Shown here: positions 52,719-60,569 of the stretch, piece by piece
How the letters are laid out: the number at the start of each line of letters is the position of its first letter
Position numbering within the stretch: position 1 is the first letter of the stretch
Source of the DNA: an uncultured Saprospiraceae bacterium
GTDB taxonomy: Bacteria > Bacteroidota > Bacteroidia > Chitinophagales > Saprospiraceae
Length of the DNA: 64,000 nucleotides
Assembly: GCA_943788055.1 (NCBI GenBank)
Contig: CALSOU010000006.1
Coordinates: 247,446-311,445 of the forward strand
Reading direction: 5' to 3'
Translations under genes and position numbers: made by a program
Notes under the pieces: model-generated
Told to the model about the DNA's origin: nothing
The model's input: only the letters and a program-made list of their open reading frames with translations
Databases searched by the model: none

Positions 52719-54263
52719 ATGAAAGACACGCTATCTACTTTGATTTTCTTACTCGCTTTTTTTAGTGGTCAAACTCAGAATGATCTTCCAAAAGTGATTG
52801 TTACCGAAGCTGAATATACGGACGCAGGTGTTTATCATATTTCCTATGAGATTAATGATGCAGATAGTGATTTATTTGAAGTGTCAGTCTTGATGTCAAA
52901 AGATAAGGGTCTCACATACCAACCGTATGATGAGTTTGTCGATGGAAATGGGCAGGTTAATGGCGTTGGTAATCATATCCTAACCTTGAATTATACGGAA
53001 TTTGATGCAATTAGAATTGTCGTTGATGATTTATTTGAATTTTCAATTGAAGAAGTCGTTGCTAGTGTAGATAGCAACAGATTGAGAGATTATCTCGAAA
53101 GTATTGTGGGTATAAGGCATTATGTTGAGGATCCAGGAAAGCTTGAGGAGGTACGTAACTTTGTGCACACAGAGTTGTATAACACATGCAGAGATACCTC
53201 AAGTCAAAGTTTCTTGTACAATAACATATGGGGAGGGAAGAACCTGTTTGGATTGCAGCAAGGAACCACGACAGACAAGGAGCCTTTTCTAGTAGGAGGA
53301 CACTACGACAGTGTGGACGAGTCACCAGGTGCAGATGACAACGGTACTGCGGTAGCTGGAATGCTAGAAATTTCTAAAGTTTTTGAAGATTTTGGGTTTA
53401 ATTATCCTATCATGTATTCGGCTTGGGACTTTGAAGAGCAAGGATTAGTAGGTAGTACATTCTATGTGACCAATAAAGAAGCCGATATCGATATTCAAGC
53501 TTACCTTAATCTAGAGATGATTGGATATTATTCGGACAAACCAAATTCTCAAACCTTGCCAGTTGGATTTGACTTTTTGTTTCCTGAGATTACCGCTGAG
53601 ATTACAGACAATGAGTTTCGAGGAGATTTTCTTGCAAATGTTGGCAATGCAGGTAGTTCAAATCAGCTGATGCTAGATTTTGAGTCCATATCATACACAT
53701 ATGTTCCAGAACTTTCAGTGATTAGTGTGCCATCTCCTGGAGAGGGTACTAATGTGCCAGATTTGTTGAGAAGTGATCATGCTCCTTTTTGGTTTCAAGG
53801 TATTCCTGCGGTAATGCTGACTGATGGTTCAGAGTTTAGAAACAAGAATTATCACACACCGTTAGACGTTATCGACTCGCTGAATTTTGAATTCTATTCT
53901 AACGTAGTAAAAGCTTCTGTAGCATATCTAGCTGAAAAAGCTGAGATTCATCATAAAGGCGTGGCACAAATCAATATCGCTGACATTACTACAAGTGTTT
54001 TTGATACAGAATTTGAATCTTTGATTACATGTGATTATATGCAAGGTTCGAAATCTCTTTCGATTCAATGGAATGAGTCTAGTGCTTCGAAAATACAATG
54101 GATAATAGTCGATATGCAAGGAAGAGAAATTAAAGTTGGAGAACTCGTTCAAGCAGGAAGATATGGCAATATTATATTAAAGGATATCATTCCAGGAGCC
54201 TATGTATTTTCGGCTGTAGATAATCTGGGTGCAAGATTAATTCATCAATTTATTCTAGAGTAA
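52719..54263 (+). CDS. Secreted M28 metallopeptidase with T9SS sorting domain
   Basis: 514 residues. After a signal peptide (FLLAFFSGQTQ) and an N-terminal domain of unknown type, the M28 aminopeptidase domain shows the di-zinc ligands: GGHYDSV (His195), PGADDNGTA (Asp206), DFEEQGLVGS (Glu239/Glu240), LNLEMIGYY (Glu266 where many M28 enzymes have Asp) and NYHTPLD (His379). The C-terminal 80 residues resemble a T9SS type-A domain (SLSIQWNESSASKIQW, then IIPGAYVFSAVDNLG). Exported, probably cleaves peptides from the N-terminus. Confidence 0.88.
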   Translation: MKDTLSTLIFLLAFFSGQTQNDLPKVIVTEAEYTDAGVYHISYEINDADSDLFEVSVLMSKDKGLTYQPYDEFVDGNGQVNGVGNHILTLNYTEFDAIRIVVDDLFEFSIEEVVASVDSNRLRDYLESIVGIRHYVEDPGKLEEVRNFVHTELYNTCRDTSSQSFLYNNIWGGKNLFGLQQGTTTDKEPFLVGGHYDSVDESPGADDNGTAVAGMLEISKVFEDFGFNYPIMYSAWDFEEQGLVGSTFYVTNKEADIDIQAYLNLEMIGYYSDKPNSQTLPVGFDFLFPEITAEITDNEFRGDFLANVGNAGSSNQLMLDFESISYTYVPELSVISVPSPGEGTNVPDLLRSDHAPFWFQGIPAVMLTDGSEFRNKNYHTPLDVIDSLNFEFYSNVVKASVAYLAEKAEIHHKGVAQINIADITTSVFDTEFESLITCDYMQGSKSLSIQWNESSASKIQWIIVDMQGREIKVGELVQAGRYGNIILKDIIPGAYVFSAVDNLGARLIHQFILE

Positions 54264-54579
54264 AACAGTAGGAGTCAACAAGCCGAATTTCTTTTCGTTA
54301 GGTTTTTATTTTCAAAGAGATGCTATCATTCACCTTGCACCATTTCCAAATTATAATCTACGGCACTAATATTTCAAATTCTAGAGGATGAATTCTGTCG
54401 TAATGTACATATAAGATAAAATTTTATCTGTTTTTTTACATAATGTATAATCTGTTTGTATTTACCTTTAGACATTTGCATTATTGAAGGTCATTGAATA
54501 GATAGATCAGAGTTGGCACATTATATAGAACTAATGTTTCCACGTTCAATTGAGCTAATAAAAGACAAAAACAAATTAT
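54264..54579. other. Non-coding stretch
   Basis: 316 bp between the peptidase and a lipoprotein gene. I see nothing beyond AT-rich sequence; a promoter is presumably here but no clear pair is visible. Confidence 0.4.
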
Positions 54580-55197
54580 ATGAGATATGCATGTATTCTG
54601 ATTATTGTGTCAGTGCTTACATTGATTTCTTGTGGTAGAAATTGCGAAAGAATATTACAAGGCACGGTGATTGATAGTGTAACGGGAGAAACGCTTGAAA
54701 GTGTAGAAGTTATTGTTACTGGAGCTGAGGAAACGGGTAGTATCGGAAGACAGTTCTATACTCTGGATCCCGTGTTCACCAATGAGAGTGGAGAGTTTGA
54801 TGTTTCTATACAAGAAAATATCTACTTGTGGGAATACGAACTAGAATTCGAAGATTATATAGGGGCAAACACGATTGAACAAGGTGTTGTACGTGACGTT
54901 GAATGCGGAATACGTATGATCGAGATATATATGCATCCTGTAGCTTACGTTGATGTGAGTGTCATTGATGATGAAGATATAGATGCTCAAAGAGTGGTCA
55001 TTCTAACAGACTTTCCGAGCAGTGAGAATAGCTTTTCTCTTGAGATAGGAGATTCTCAACGGATTCCAGTACTTGCAAGTGTCTCTTTTGAAATCAGGAT
55101 GTTTATCTACAATGAATTGGATGAACTACAATCGGAAAGCTCAGTCACTGTACAATTAGAAAAATCAGGTTCCGATAATCTCGAGATCGGTATCTAG
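54580..55197 (+). CDS. Hypothetical lipoprotein with carboxypeptidase-like beta-sandwich
   Basis: 205 residues, lipoprotein signal (SVLTLISCGRNC, lipobox Cys at residue 19). The domain that follows is CarboxypepD_reg-like: LQGTVIDSVTGETLESVEVIV, then FTNESGEFDVSIQENIYLWEYELEFED. The C-terminal 80 residues are beta-rich without recognised family. Function unknown. Confidence 0.7.
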   Translation: MRYACILIIVSVLTLISCGRNCERILQGTVIDSVTGETLESVEVIVTGAEETGSIGRQFYTLDPVFTNESGEFDVSIQENIYLWEYELEFEDYIGANTIEQGVVRDVECGIRMIEIYMHPVAYVDVSVIDDEDIDAQRVVILTDFPSSENSFSLEIGDSQRIPVLASVSFEIRMFIYNELDELQSESSVTVQLEKSGSDNLEIGI

Positions 55198-55221
55198 AAT
55201 TTCAACAAAAATTCGCAGTTA

Positions 55222-55626
55222 TTACATCATACCATCTTTTCTCAATAGATAGTAGCTAAGGATTAGAAATCCCAATACGAGTATTGTTCCTATCAGCACT
55301 AAGAAACGCAGATTGGCAGGCAACAATTTTAAAATTGGATACTTTCCCAGTGATTCACTGAACGCTTGAATTTCTGATTCTTTATCGTCTTCTTCGTGAT
55401 TGTTTAGACCTGCCTCCTCAAGAACTTTGAATGCGTGGTCCTTATCTTTCGCATCTACTGCGAGTTGAGCACCATTTTGCCCCATGGCATACACACCATC
55501 CAATTGAAGGGTATTTTCATATAGACTTTCATAGACGATTTCAGCATTGTCAAGTGCTAACTTAGCTAAAGATAAGCGAGTTATGTTGGTTGTCTCGTAG
55601 ACTTGAATGCGGTTCTCTTCGCTCAC
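55222..55626 (-). CDS. DUF2007 membrane-anchored protein
   Basis: About 134 residues. The N-terminal 65 residues match the DUF2007 'putative signal transducing protein' domain (RIQVYETTNITRLSLAKLALDNAEI, GAQLAVDAKDKDHAFKVLEEAGL). It is followed by an acidic linker and a C-terminal transmembrane helix (LRFLVLIGTILVLGFLILSYYL). I prefer a GTG start at 55626 just before SEENRIQVY; a TTG at 55659 is the only upstream alternative. It lies 42 bp behind the DUF5655 gene, in a run of three genes. Confidence 0.7.
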   Translation of the reverse strand: MSEENRIQVYETTNITRLSLAKLALDNAEIVYESLYENTLQLDGVYAMGQNGAQLAVDAKDKDHAFKVLEEAGLNNHEEDDKESEIQAFSESLGKYPILKLLPANLRFLVLIGTILVLGFLILSYYLLRKDGMM

Positions 55627-55668
55627 TGTAGTTGAATTTAGATGCAGAGTAGAAAGCAAGAATTTGGC

Positions 55669-56076
55669 TTACCTGTTCAAAGCAAATGTATAGCCAATAT
55701 ACAATAATTCGATGCATTCGTCAGTCACTTCGTCTGGATGAGTCAGTCTGATGTGATTAGCATATGTGTCGCGATATTCGATTACTTTGAAAATGAGTTT
55801 ATGATCAACAGGTTCACCCGTATAGAACTTGATATCCATAGCTTTGGCCATTGGTTTGATGATCATCCAAGCTCTCTTGCTTGTGAAAACAATACTATGA
55901 ATGGAAGCACCCACCGAATGAGGTTGCCATTGCATAACGTGCTGTTCAATTTGGTCATATACCAATACAAAGTCGTCAGGCTTGCCAATAAAAAGTTCAC
56001 CTATGTCTTTTTGACTGCACATATGTGACTGTTTATTCTTGTGGAACTTGCGATTACATCTAGGACATGTCCACAT
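55669..56076 (-). CDS. DUF5655 domain protein with N-terminal zinc-finger-like motif
   Basis: 135 residues. The N-terminus has WTCPRCNRKFHKNKQSHMC, with CxxC and H-x4-C spacing that could bind zinc. The rest matches DUF5655 (SIVFTSKRAWMIIKPMAKAMDIKFY, then YANHIRLTHPDEVTDECIELL). Such proteins are probably nucleic-acid or protein binding; function unknown. Its stop is 2 bp upstream of the zincin lipoprotein gene stop on the same strand. Another DUF5655 protein lies at 59078. Confidence 0.7.
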   Translation of the reverse strand: MWTCPRCNRKFHKNKQSHMCSQKDIGELFIGKPDDFVLVYDQIEQHVMQWQPHSVGASIHSIVFTSKRAWMIIKPMAKAMDIKFYTGEPVDHKLIFKVIEYRDTYANHIRLTHPDEVTDECIELLYIGYTFALNR

Positions 56077-56078
56077 CT

Positions 56079-57035
56079 CTAGTTTTTCAAAATTTCCTCA
56101 AGCGAGCTGATAAATTGTCGATCTCTGACTTCATCATCAGAGAAAATCATAGTAAAATGCTCAGCAAGTATTTCTTCGGGATGTATGATGTAGTTCGTAT
56201 TGTTTCCTACTTTTTCTCGAAAATCTAGAGCATCCCTAAATGCTCGAGTCACAGGCATATCGTCTTTCATTACTACTGACTTGTCACTACCTTCTCCTTC
56301 GACAACCAATAGTAGTAGTTCGAGGTATTCGAAAAAACTTCCACCTGCGTAAGGCTTGCTAGCATTTGTAATAATCACTACATCTTTTTGCCCATCTGCC
56401 GTCTGAACAGTTAAAAAGTGTTCAAAGTGCGGTGCATCGGGGTTGGTGATTTTAGATGGTGATAATTGTTTTGGATAGCTAAGTCGATCCATCTTTTGAA
56501 ATGAGATTGTATTGTAAAAGGCATCTCTTTTGACTGGATTTGCTCTTGAAAATACATGAAATAGTTCATGAAGGAATAGGTGAATTCCCGGAGCAGTCTT
56601 GAAAACAATGTAATTACCTCTTGTATAACCAGCAGCGCCACCTTCTTCCATGATAGTCGATTTTACCAGCTTGATTACATCTGGCAAACTGAGTTCAATA
56701 CCCTTTTCTTTTATTTTGGCGTCAGCCTCTTCAATCACTTTCTTTGTTTCTTCAATCTCCTTTTCTGTCCATGCTTGTGCCTGAGAACCTGCGTAGGTTA
56801 AATAGTCTTGCTCTTGATTTCCTTCTACATTATTAGTTTTTGAAGCAAAGTCAAAAGCGCTTTGAACTTGAGTGAATTCGTCTGAGGTCGAAAGTAGTTT
56901 TGCTGCTTCCGTTTCTTCCACAAAGATTATCCTACTGTTCATGAATGTGGTCGTTTTACTAGATTTTTCACTAGACTTATTACCACATCCTACAACTATG
57001 AAAAGTAGGATCGCAGCTAATTGTATTGTGTTCAT
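56079..57035 (-). CDS. Zincin-like lipoprotein
   Basis: About 318 residues from MNTIQL. Signal peptide with lipobox (AAILLFIVVGCGNK). The middle contains HELFHVFSR (residues 161-169 of the longer form), a gluzincin-like HExxH zinc motif, and a candidate third ligand glutamate in HPEEILAEHFTM near residues 293-304. An acidic helical region precedes the motif (EEIEETKKVIEEADAKIKEK). I do not recognise a named peptidase family. Surface or periplasmic protease is inferred. A start at 57050 would add MKIRG. Confidence 0.7.
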   Translation of the reverse strand: MNTIQLAAILLFIVVGCGNKSSEKSSKTTTFMNSRIIFVEETEAAKLLSTSDEFTQVQSAFDFASKTNNVEGNQEQDYLTYAGSQAQAWTEKEIEETKKVIEEADAKIKEKGIELSLPDVIKLVKSTIMEEGGAAGYTRGNYIVFKTAPGIHLFLHELFHVFSRANPVKRDAFYNTISFQKMDRLSYPKQLSPSKITNPDAPHFEHFLTVQTADGQKDVVIITNASKPYAGGSFFEYLELLLLVVEGEGSDKSVVMKDDMPVTRAFRDALDFREKVGNNTNYIIHPEEILAEHFTMIFSDDEVRDRQFISSLEEILKN

Positions 57036-57196
57036 ACCTCTAATTTTCATGTTTGTTTATTTAGTTCTGATGTCATATGACAGTGTATCTGGTACTAAAC
57101 TAAAAAAAAGCACCTAAAGGACTCTTAAATAGTTGTTATATTATGGGATCTTACGCAAGTTTGTAGTATCAATCTCATCATCAACCTTCACAATTT

Positions 57197-57790
57197 ATGA
57201 AAGTGAGCTTTCCCTATACTGGAACCATTTTGCTCGGGTCAAAATCACCCCGAAGGTCTCAGCTTATGAAAGAAGCAGGGTTTACTATTGAAGTGAAAAC
57301 GCTTGATGTTGATGAGCAATATCCAGAGGATACTCCGATTCCAGAAATTGCAGCCTTCGTAGCAAAGAAAAAGGCAGATGAATATCTCAGTCTTTTGGAT
57401 CACAAGCAGATAGGACTTACTGCAGACACAGTTGTTGCGCTAGAAGATCAAATCTTGGAGAAGCCAATTGATTTTGATGAGGCTTTTGAAATGCTTAGTC
57501 AGCTAAGTAATAGGTCTCACACAGTTTATACTGGTGTTTGTATTTTCAATAGCAAGAAAATGGATGTTTTTACTGGAGCTTCTGAAGTATATTTTAAACC
57601 ATTTTCAAATCGAGAAATCGAATACTATTTATTGAATTATGCCCCATTCGATAAGGCTGGAAGTTATGGCATTCAAGAATGGATCGGATTGACTAAAATT
57701 GAAAAGATTGTAGGATCCTATTCCAATATTATGGGTTTGCCAATGGAACTGGTATATGATCATTTGTATTCCTTTGATCAAAAAGTTTGA
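57197..57790 (+). CDS. maf: Maf-like nucleotide pyrophosphatase
   Basis: House-cleaning pyrophosphatase that removes non-canonical NTPs. 197 residues. Key motifs: ILLGSKSPRRSQLMKEAGF (first strand-helix), LTADTVVAL, SHTVYTGVCIF and DKAGSYGIQEWIG, and GSYSNIMGLPMELVY. Ends 2 bp before the aspartate-kinase start, likely one transcript. Confidence 0.93.
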   Translation: MKVSFPYTGTILLGSKSPRRSQLMKEAGFTIEVKTLDVDEQYPEDTPIPEIAAFVAKKKADEYLSLLDHKQIGLTADTVVALEDQILEKPIDFDEAFEMLSQLSNRSHTVYTGVCIFNSKKMDVFTGASEVYFKPFSNREIEYYLLNYAPFDKAGSYGIQEWIGLTKIEKIVGSYSNIMGLPMELVYDHLYSFDQKV

Positions 57791-57792
57791 GT

Positions 57793-59056
57793 ATGAGAGT
57801 CTATAAATTTGGAGGTTCATCGGTACAAGATGTAGATAGAATTAAAAATGTCGTGAGCATTCTAGAATCCGTGGACGAGCCTATTATTGTTGTGGTTTCT
57901 GCGATGGGAAAAACTACCAATGCAATAGAACAGGTGATCAAGTTGGCTTTCGCCCAAAAGGAAGATTCAGCAAAAGAGGCGTGGAATAACTATATGCCAA
58001 AATCATATCGATCTGTCAAAAGATCTTGATTGCGAGGACCATTGCCACGCTCATTTGGAGAAATACCATAGTCAGGGGCAATCCATTCTAGACACTTACT
58101 CAAGGAAAGATAGAGACGAATTATACGATCAATTGATTTCGTTGGGAGAACTTATGTCTTCGACAATCTTGACCGGTAGTATGATTTTAGCTGACTTAAA
58201 GGCAGTGCGAGTAGATGCCCGAGAGATGATAAAGACAGACGCGCAATTTAGATCAGCAAATATCAATTGGGGCGCTACTGAGGATGCTGTAAAAGAAGTA
58301 ATTAACACTGTAGGTGACGGTGTTCAGTACGTTGTAACACAAGGGTTTATAGGCCGCGAACCAAAAGGTCGCACAACGACATTGGGACGTGAAGGATCTG
58401 ATTATACTGCTGCCATCATTTCGTATTGCATGGACGGAGAAAGCATGTCTGTGTGGAAAGACGTTCCTGGAGTATTGACAGCTGATCCACGATTATTTCC
58501 GGATGCCACCTTACTTCCTAGATTAAGCTATCGTGAGGCGATCGAGATGACGTACTACGGGGCGCAAGTAATTCACCCGAAAACAATCCAACCTATTCAA
58601 AGGAAGGAGATACCATTATTTGTTAAGTCATTTCTTGATCCCAACTCCAAAGGCACAGAGATAAGCAAAGTAGGTGCAGCCTTATATCCTCCTATGATAG
58701 TTGTCACTAAAGATCAATATTTGCTTGAGTTTTCTTCTAGAGATTTTTCATTCATTGCTGAATCCCATCTTTCGATGTTGTTTCGTAGATTCAATCATTA
58801 TCGAATTCGCGTAAACCTTATGCGTAATACGGCGATCAGTTTTACGGTCTGCGTATCCGCTGAAAGGGATCGTCTTGATGCTCTGAAGGTGGATTTGTCA
58901 GAAGCATTTCAAATTAAGGAGAGAGAGGGCTTGGAGCTACTTACCGTTAGACATTACGACAATAGCACGATAGACTTTTTGAAAAAAGGGCGATCGGTAG
59001 TATTTGAAGAAATTCAAGATGTAACTTTTCAAATGGTAACTACGAAAGAAGGATAA
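57793..59056 (+). pseudogene. lysC: Aspartate kinase, frameshifted
   Basis: First enzyme of lysine/threonine/methionine and diaminopimelate synthesis. The N-terminal VYKFGGSSVQDVDRIKNV and VVSAMGKTTNAIEQ segment ends in a stop at 58027-58029. The catalytic rest is in the next frame: ISLGELMSST, VTQGFIGREPKGRTTTLGREGSDYTA, KDVPGVLTADPRLFP, and VIHPKTIQPIQRKEIP, then an ACT-like tail. The join is around 57990-58005: dropping one base there gives YCQNHIDLSKDLD, which suits the family. As the enzyme is normally essential for mDAP, this is either a sequencing error or a gene backed up by another copy. Confidence 0.8.
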
Positions 59057-59077
59057 AAGTGTAGTTGAGCTAATCTA

Positions 59078-59626
59078 TCAAACAGATAATTCGTAGGCTT
59101 CTTTCATCCAAGCTATCAGCTCTTCGTCAATTTCACTAGCACTGCTTAGTTTCACTCTGTGAGTACACATTGTTCCAAATGGTCCCGAGTTGCCAAGTCT
59201 GTCTCCGACTGGTTTGTCAGGTAATTTAAGCCCTAAGTCAATTCTAGTTTTAGTGGCAGGTTTGATTAAGACAAATTGCTTTTTACGTATGACACTCACG
59301 CTTGTTTTCTTGGGAGTAATGGTGACGTCATTTCCAAGTTTATTTACTACGGCTAAGACCTTTTGGTAAATAGGGTAGAGAGCTTCCTTTCCTGCATATT
59401 GGGCTTGAACCAAATCGACAGTTTCTTGTCCGTCTTCCCTAAATAGCGTCACAATAGTATTAGCAAATCCATGAGTTACTTGATGTTCTTTTTTGAGAAA
59501 ATTGACGCCTTCAGAGTGTTTTTTGAAGTCTTTGGTTTTCAGTACTTCTTTCCATGCTGCTAGGGACTTACCGGTTTTTGCGGGTAGATTCTCTAGCATC
59601 TTTTTTAGCATCTCATTGCTGTCCAT
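59078..59626 (-). CDS. DUF4287/DUF5655 protein
   Basis: 182 residues. The N-terminal part matches DUF4287 (PAKTGKSLAAWKEVLKTKDF, then HQVTHGFANTIVTLF), the C-terminal part DUF5655 (YQKVLAVVNKLGNDVTITPKK, KKQFVLIKPATKTRIDLGLKL, CTHRVKLSSASEIDEELIAW). This fusion is widespread in Bacteroidota and Actinobacteria; function unknown. It is the second DUF5655 protein in the window. Its stop lies 21 bp beyond the aspartate-kinase stop; the genes converge. Confidence 0.8.
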   Translation of the reverse strand: MDSNEMLKKMLENLPAKTGKSLAAWKEVLKTKDFKKHSEGVNFLKKEHQVTHGFANTIVTLFREDGQETVDLVQAQYAGKEALYPIYQKVLAVVNKLGNDVTITPKKTSVSVIRKKQFVLIKPATKTRIDLGLKLPDKPVGDRLGNSGPFGTMCTHRVKLSSASEIDEELIAWMKEAYELSV

Positions 59627-59751
59627 ATTTACTTGATTTTGGTTTCGTAGTAAAAATAGGGATTATTTTTTATGTCGAAATGTGGCGAATTATGAGTTTG
59701 GGAATCAATTCTTTGCTAGATCTACATCTTTTGATCAGAATCGCCTAATCA

Positions 59752-60131
59752 GCTGCTTGGATTATTTCAACGAATTGCTCTCAGGATTCGTACTAAAAGT
59801 CAAATCTACCGACTGCCTTTTCTCAACCTTCCCAGAACGTCTTGATATTTGATGAGTCATAGAGTAATTCTTCGGGTGTGATTAAGTCGGGATAAACCGT
59901 TCAGCCTTTGGAAGGGCTGCAAAAGTCAGCAGGTTTTGCCTTTGTACCCTTAGCTGCTCGAATGATGCCTGTGCCGCCATCCTCGGGAGATTGGGCCTGC
60001 TTCATGAATTTAGAATCAGCATCCATACCGCCTTCTTTTTGATGTGTGTCAAAAGTATAATTTCCAGTAATTTCTCGATATGTATGATTTCCATCAAATT
60101 CGTCATAGTTCATCATAATGACAGCGCTCAA
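59752..60131 (-). pseudogene. Heavily decayed gene remnant
   Basis: In one frame of the minus strand a protein-like sequence runs from SAVIMMNYDEFDGNHTYREI through ADSKFMKQAQSPEDGG and GTKAKPADFC to SPSKG, stops at 59901-59903, then continues as TVYPDLITPEELLYDSSNIK and TFWEG, again with several stops. The composition is protein-like (charged turns, aromatic strands) but I recognise no family. At least four in-frame stops mark it as dead. Confidence 0.45.
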
Positions 60132-60179
60132 CCAGCCAGTTCGTTATTTATTTTTATGACAACCTGACCCTCTGGAAAT

Positions 60180-60560
60180 TTATTGATTAGCGATTTTATA
60201 TGGGGTTCTTCCCAATATGGATCTGGCATAGTGGTAGGCCTGTACCATCGCAGCCACAAAACCAATAAAAGTAGATTGGCCAATATTAACAAAACCAGCA
60301 GCAGGAGTTATCGCAACAAGACCTACGACTGCTCCGATACAAGATTCGATAGCAGACATCTTACGACCTAGCATTTTTTCGTAGAATACCCATGTAATCA
60401 TTGTGGTCGCAGATGTAATATTTGTATTTGCAAAGGCAATGACTGCATCTGAATTAGCACCTAAAGCCGATCCCGCATTAAATCCAAACCATCCAAACCA
60501 GAGAAGACCAGTACCTAAAATTACGAACGGTACGTTAACAGGGTCGTAAGCGTTAAGTTT
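60180..60560 (-). pseudogene. Ammonium transporter (Amt) fragment
   Basis: Encodes the central part of an Amt channel: PVNVPFVILGTGLLWFGWFG, ANTNITSATTMITWVFYEKM, VVGLVAITPAAGFVNIG, FIGFVAAM. The normal protein has about 190 residues before this segment and a long part after it, both absent. The upstream end abuts the kelch/MopE gene stop (9 bp away) and is preceded by an in-frame TAG; the downstream end drifts into QAYHYARSILGRT, not family-like, before TAA. A deletion on both sides, or insertion of the kelch gene, could have cut it. Confidence 0.75.
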
Positions 60561-60569
60561 CTAAGAAAT

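Noticed and set aside
57985..58055. Programmed ribosomal frameshift in aspartate kinase
   Set aside because: No slippery heptamer with a downstream pseudoknot is evident near the junction, and aspartate kinase in this phylum has no known programmed shift.
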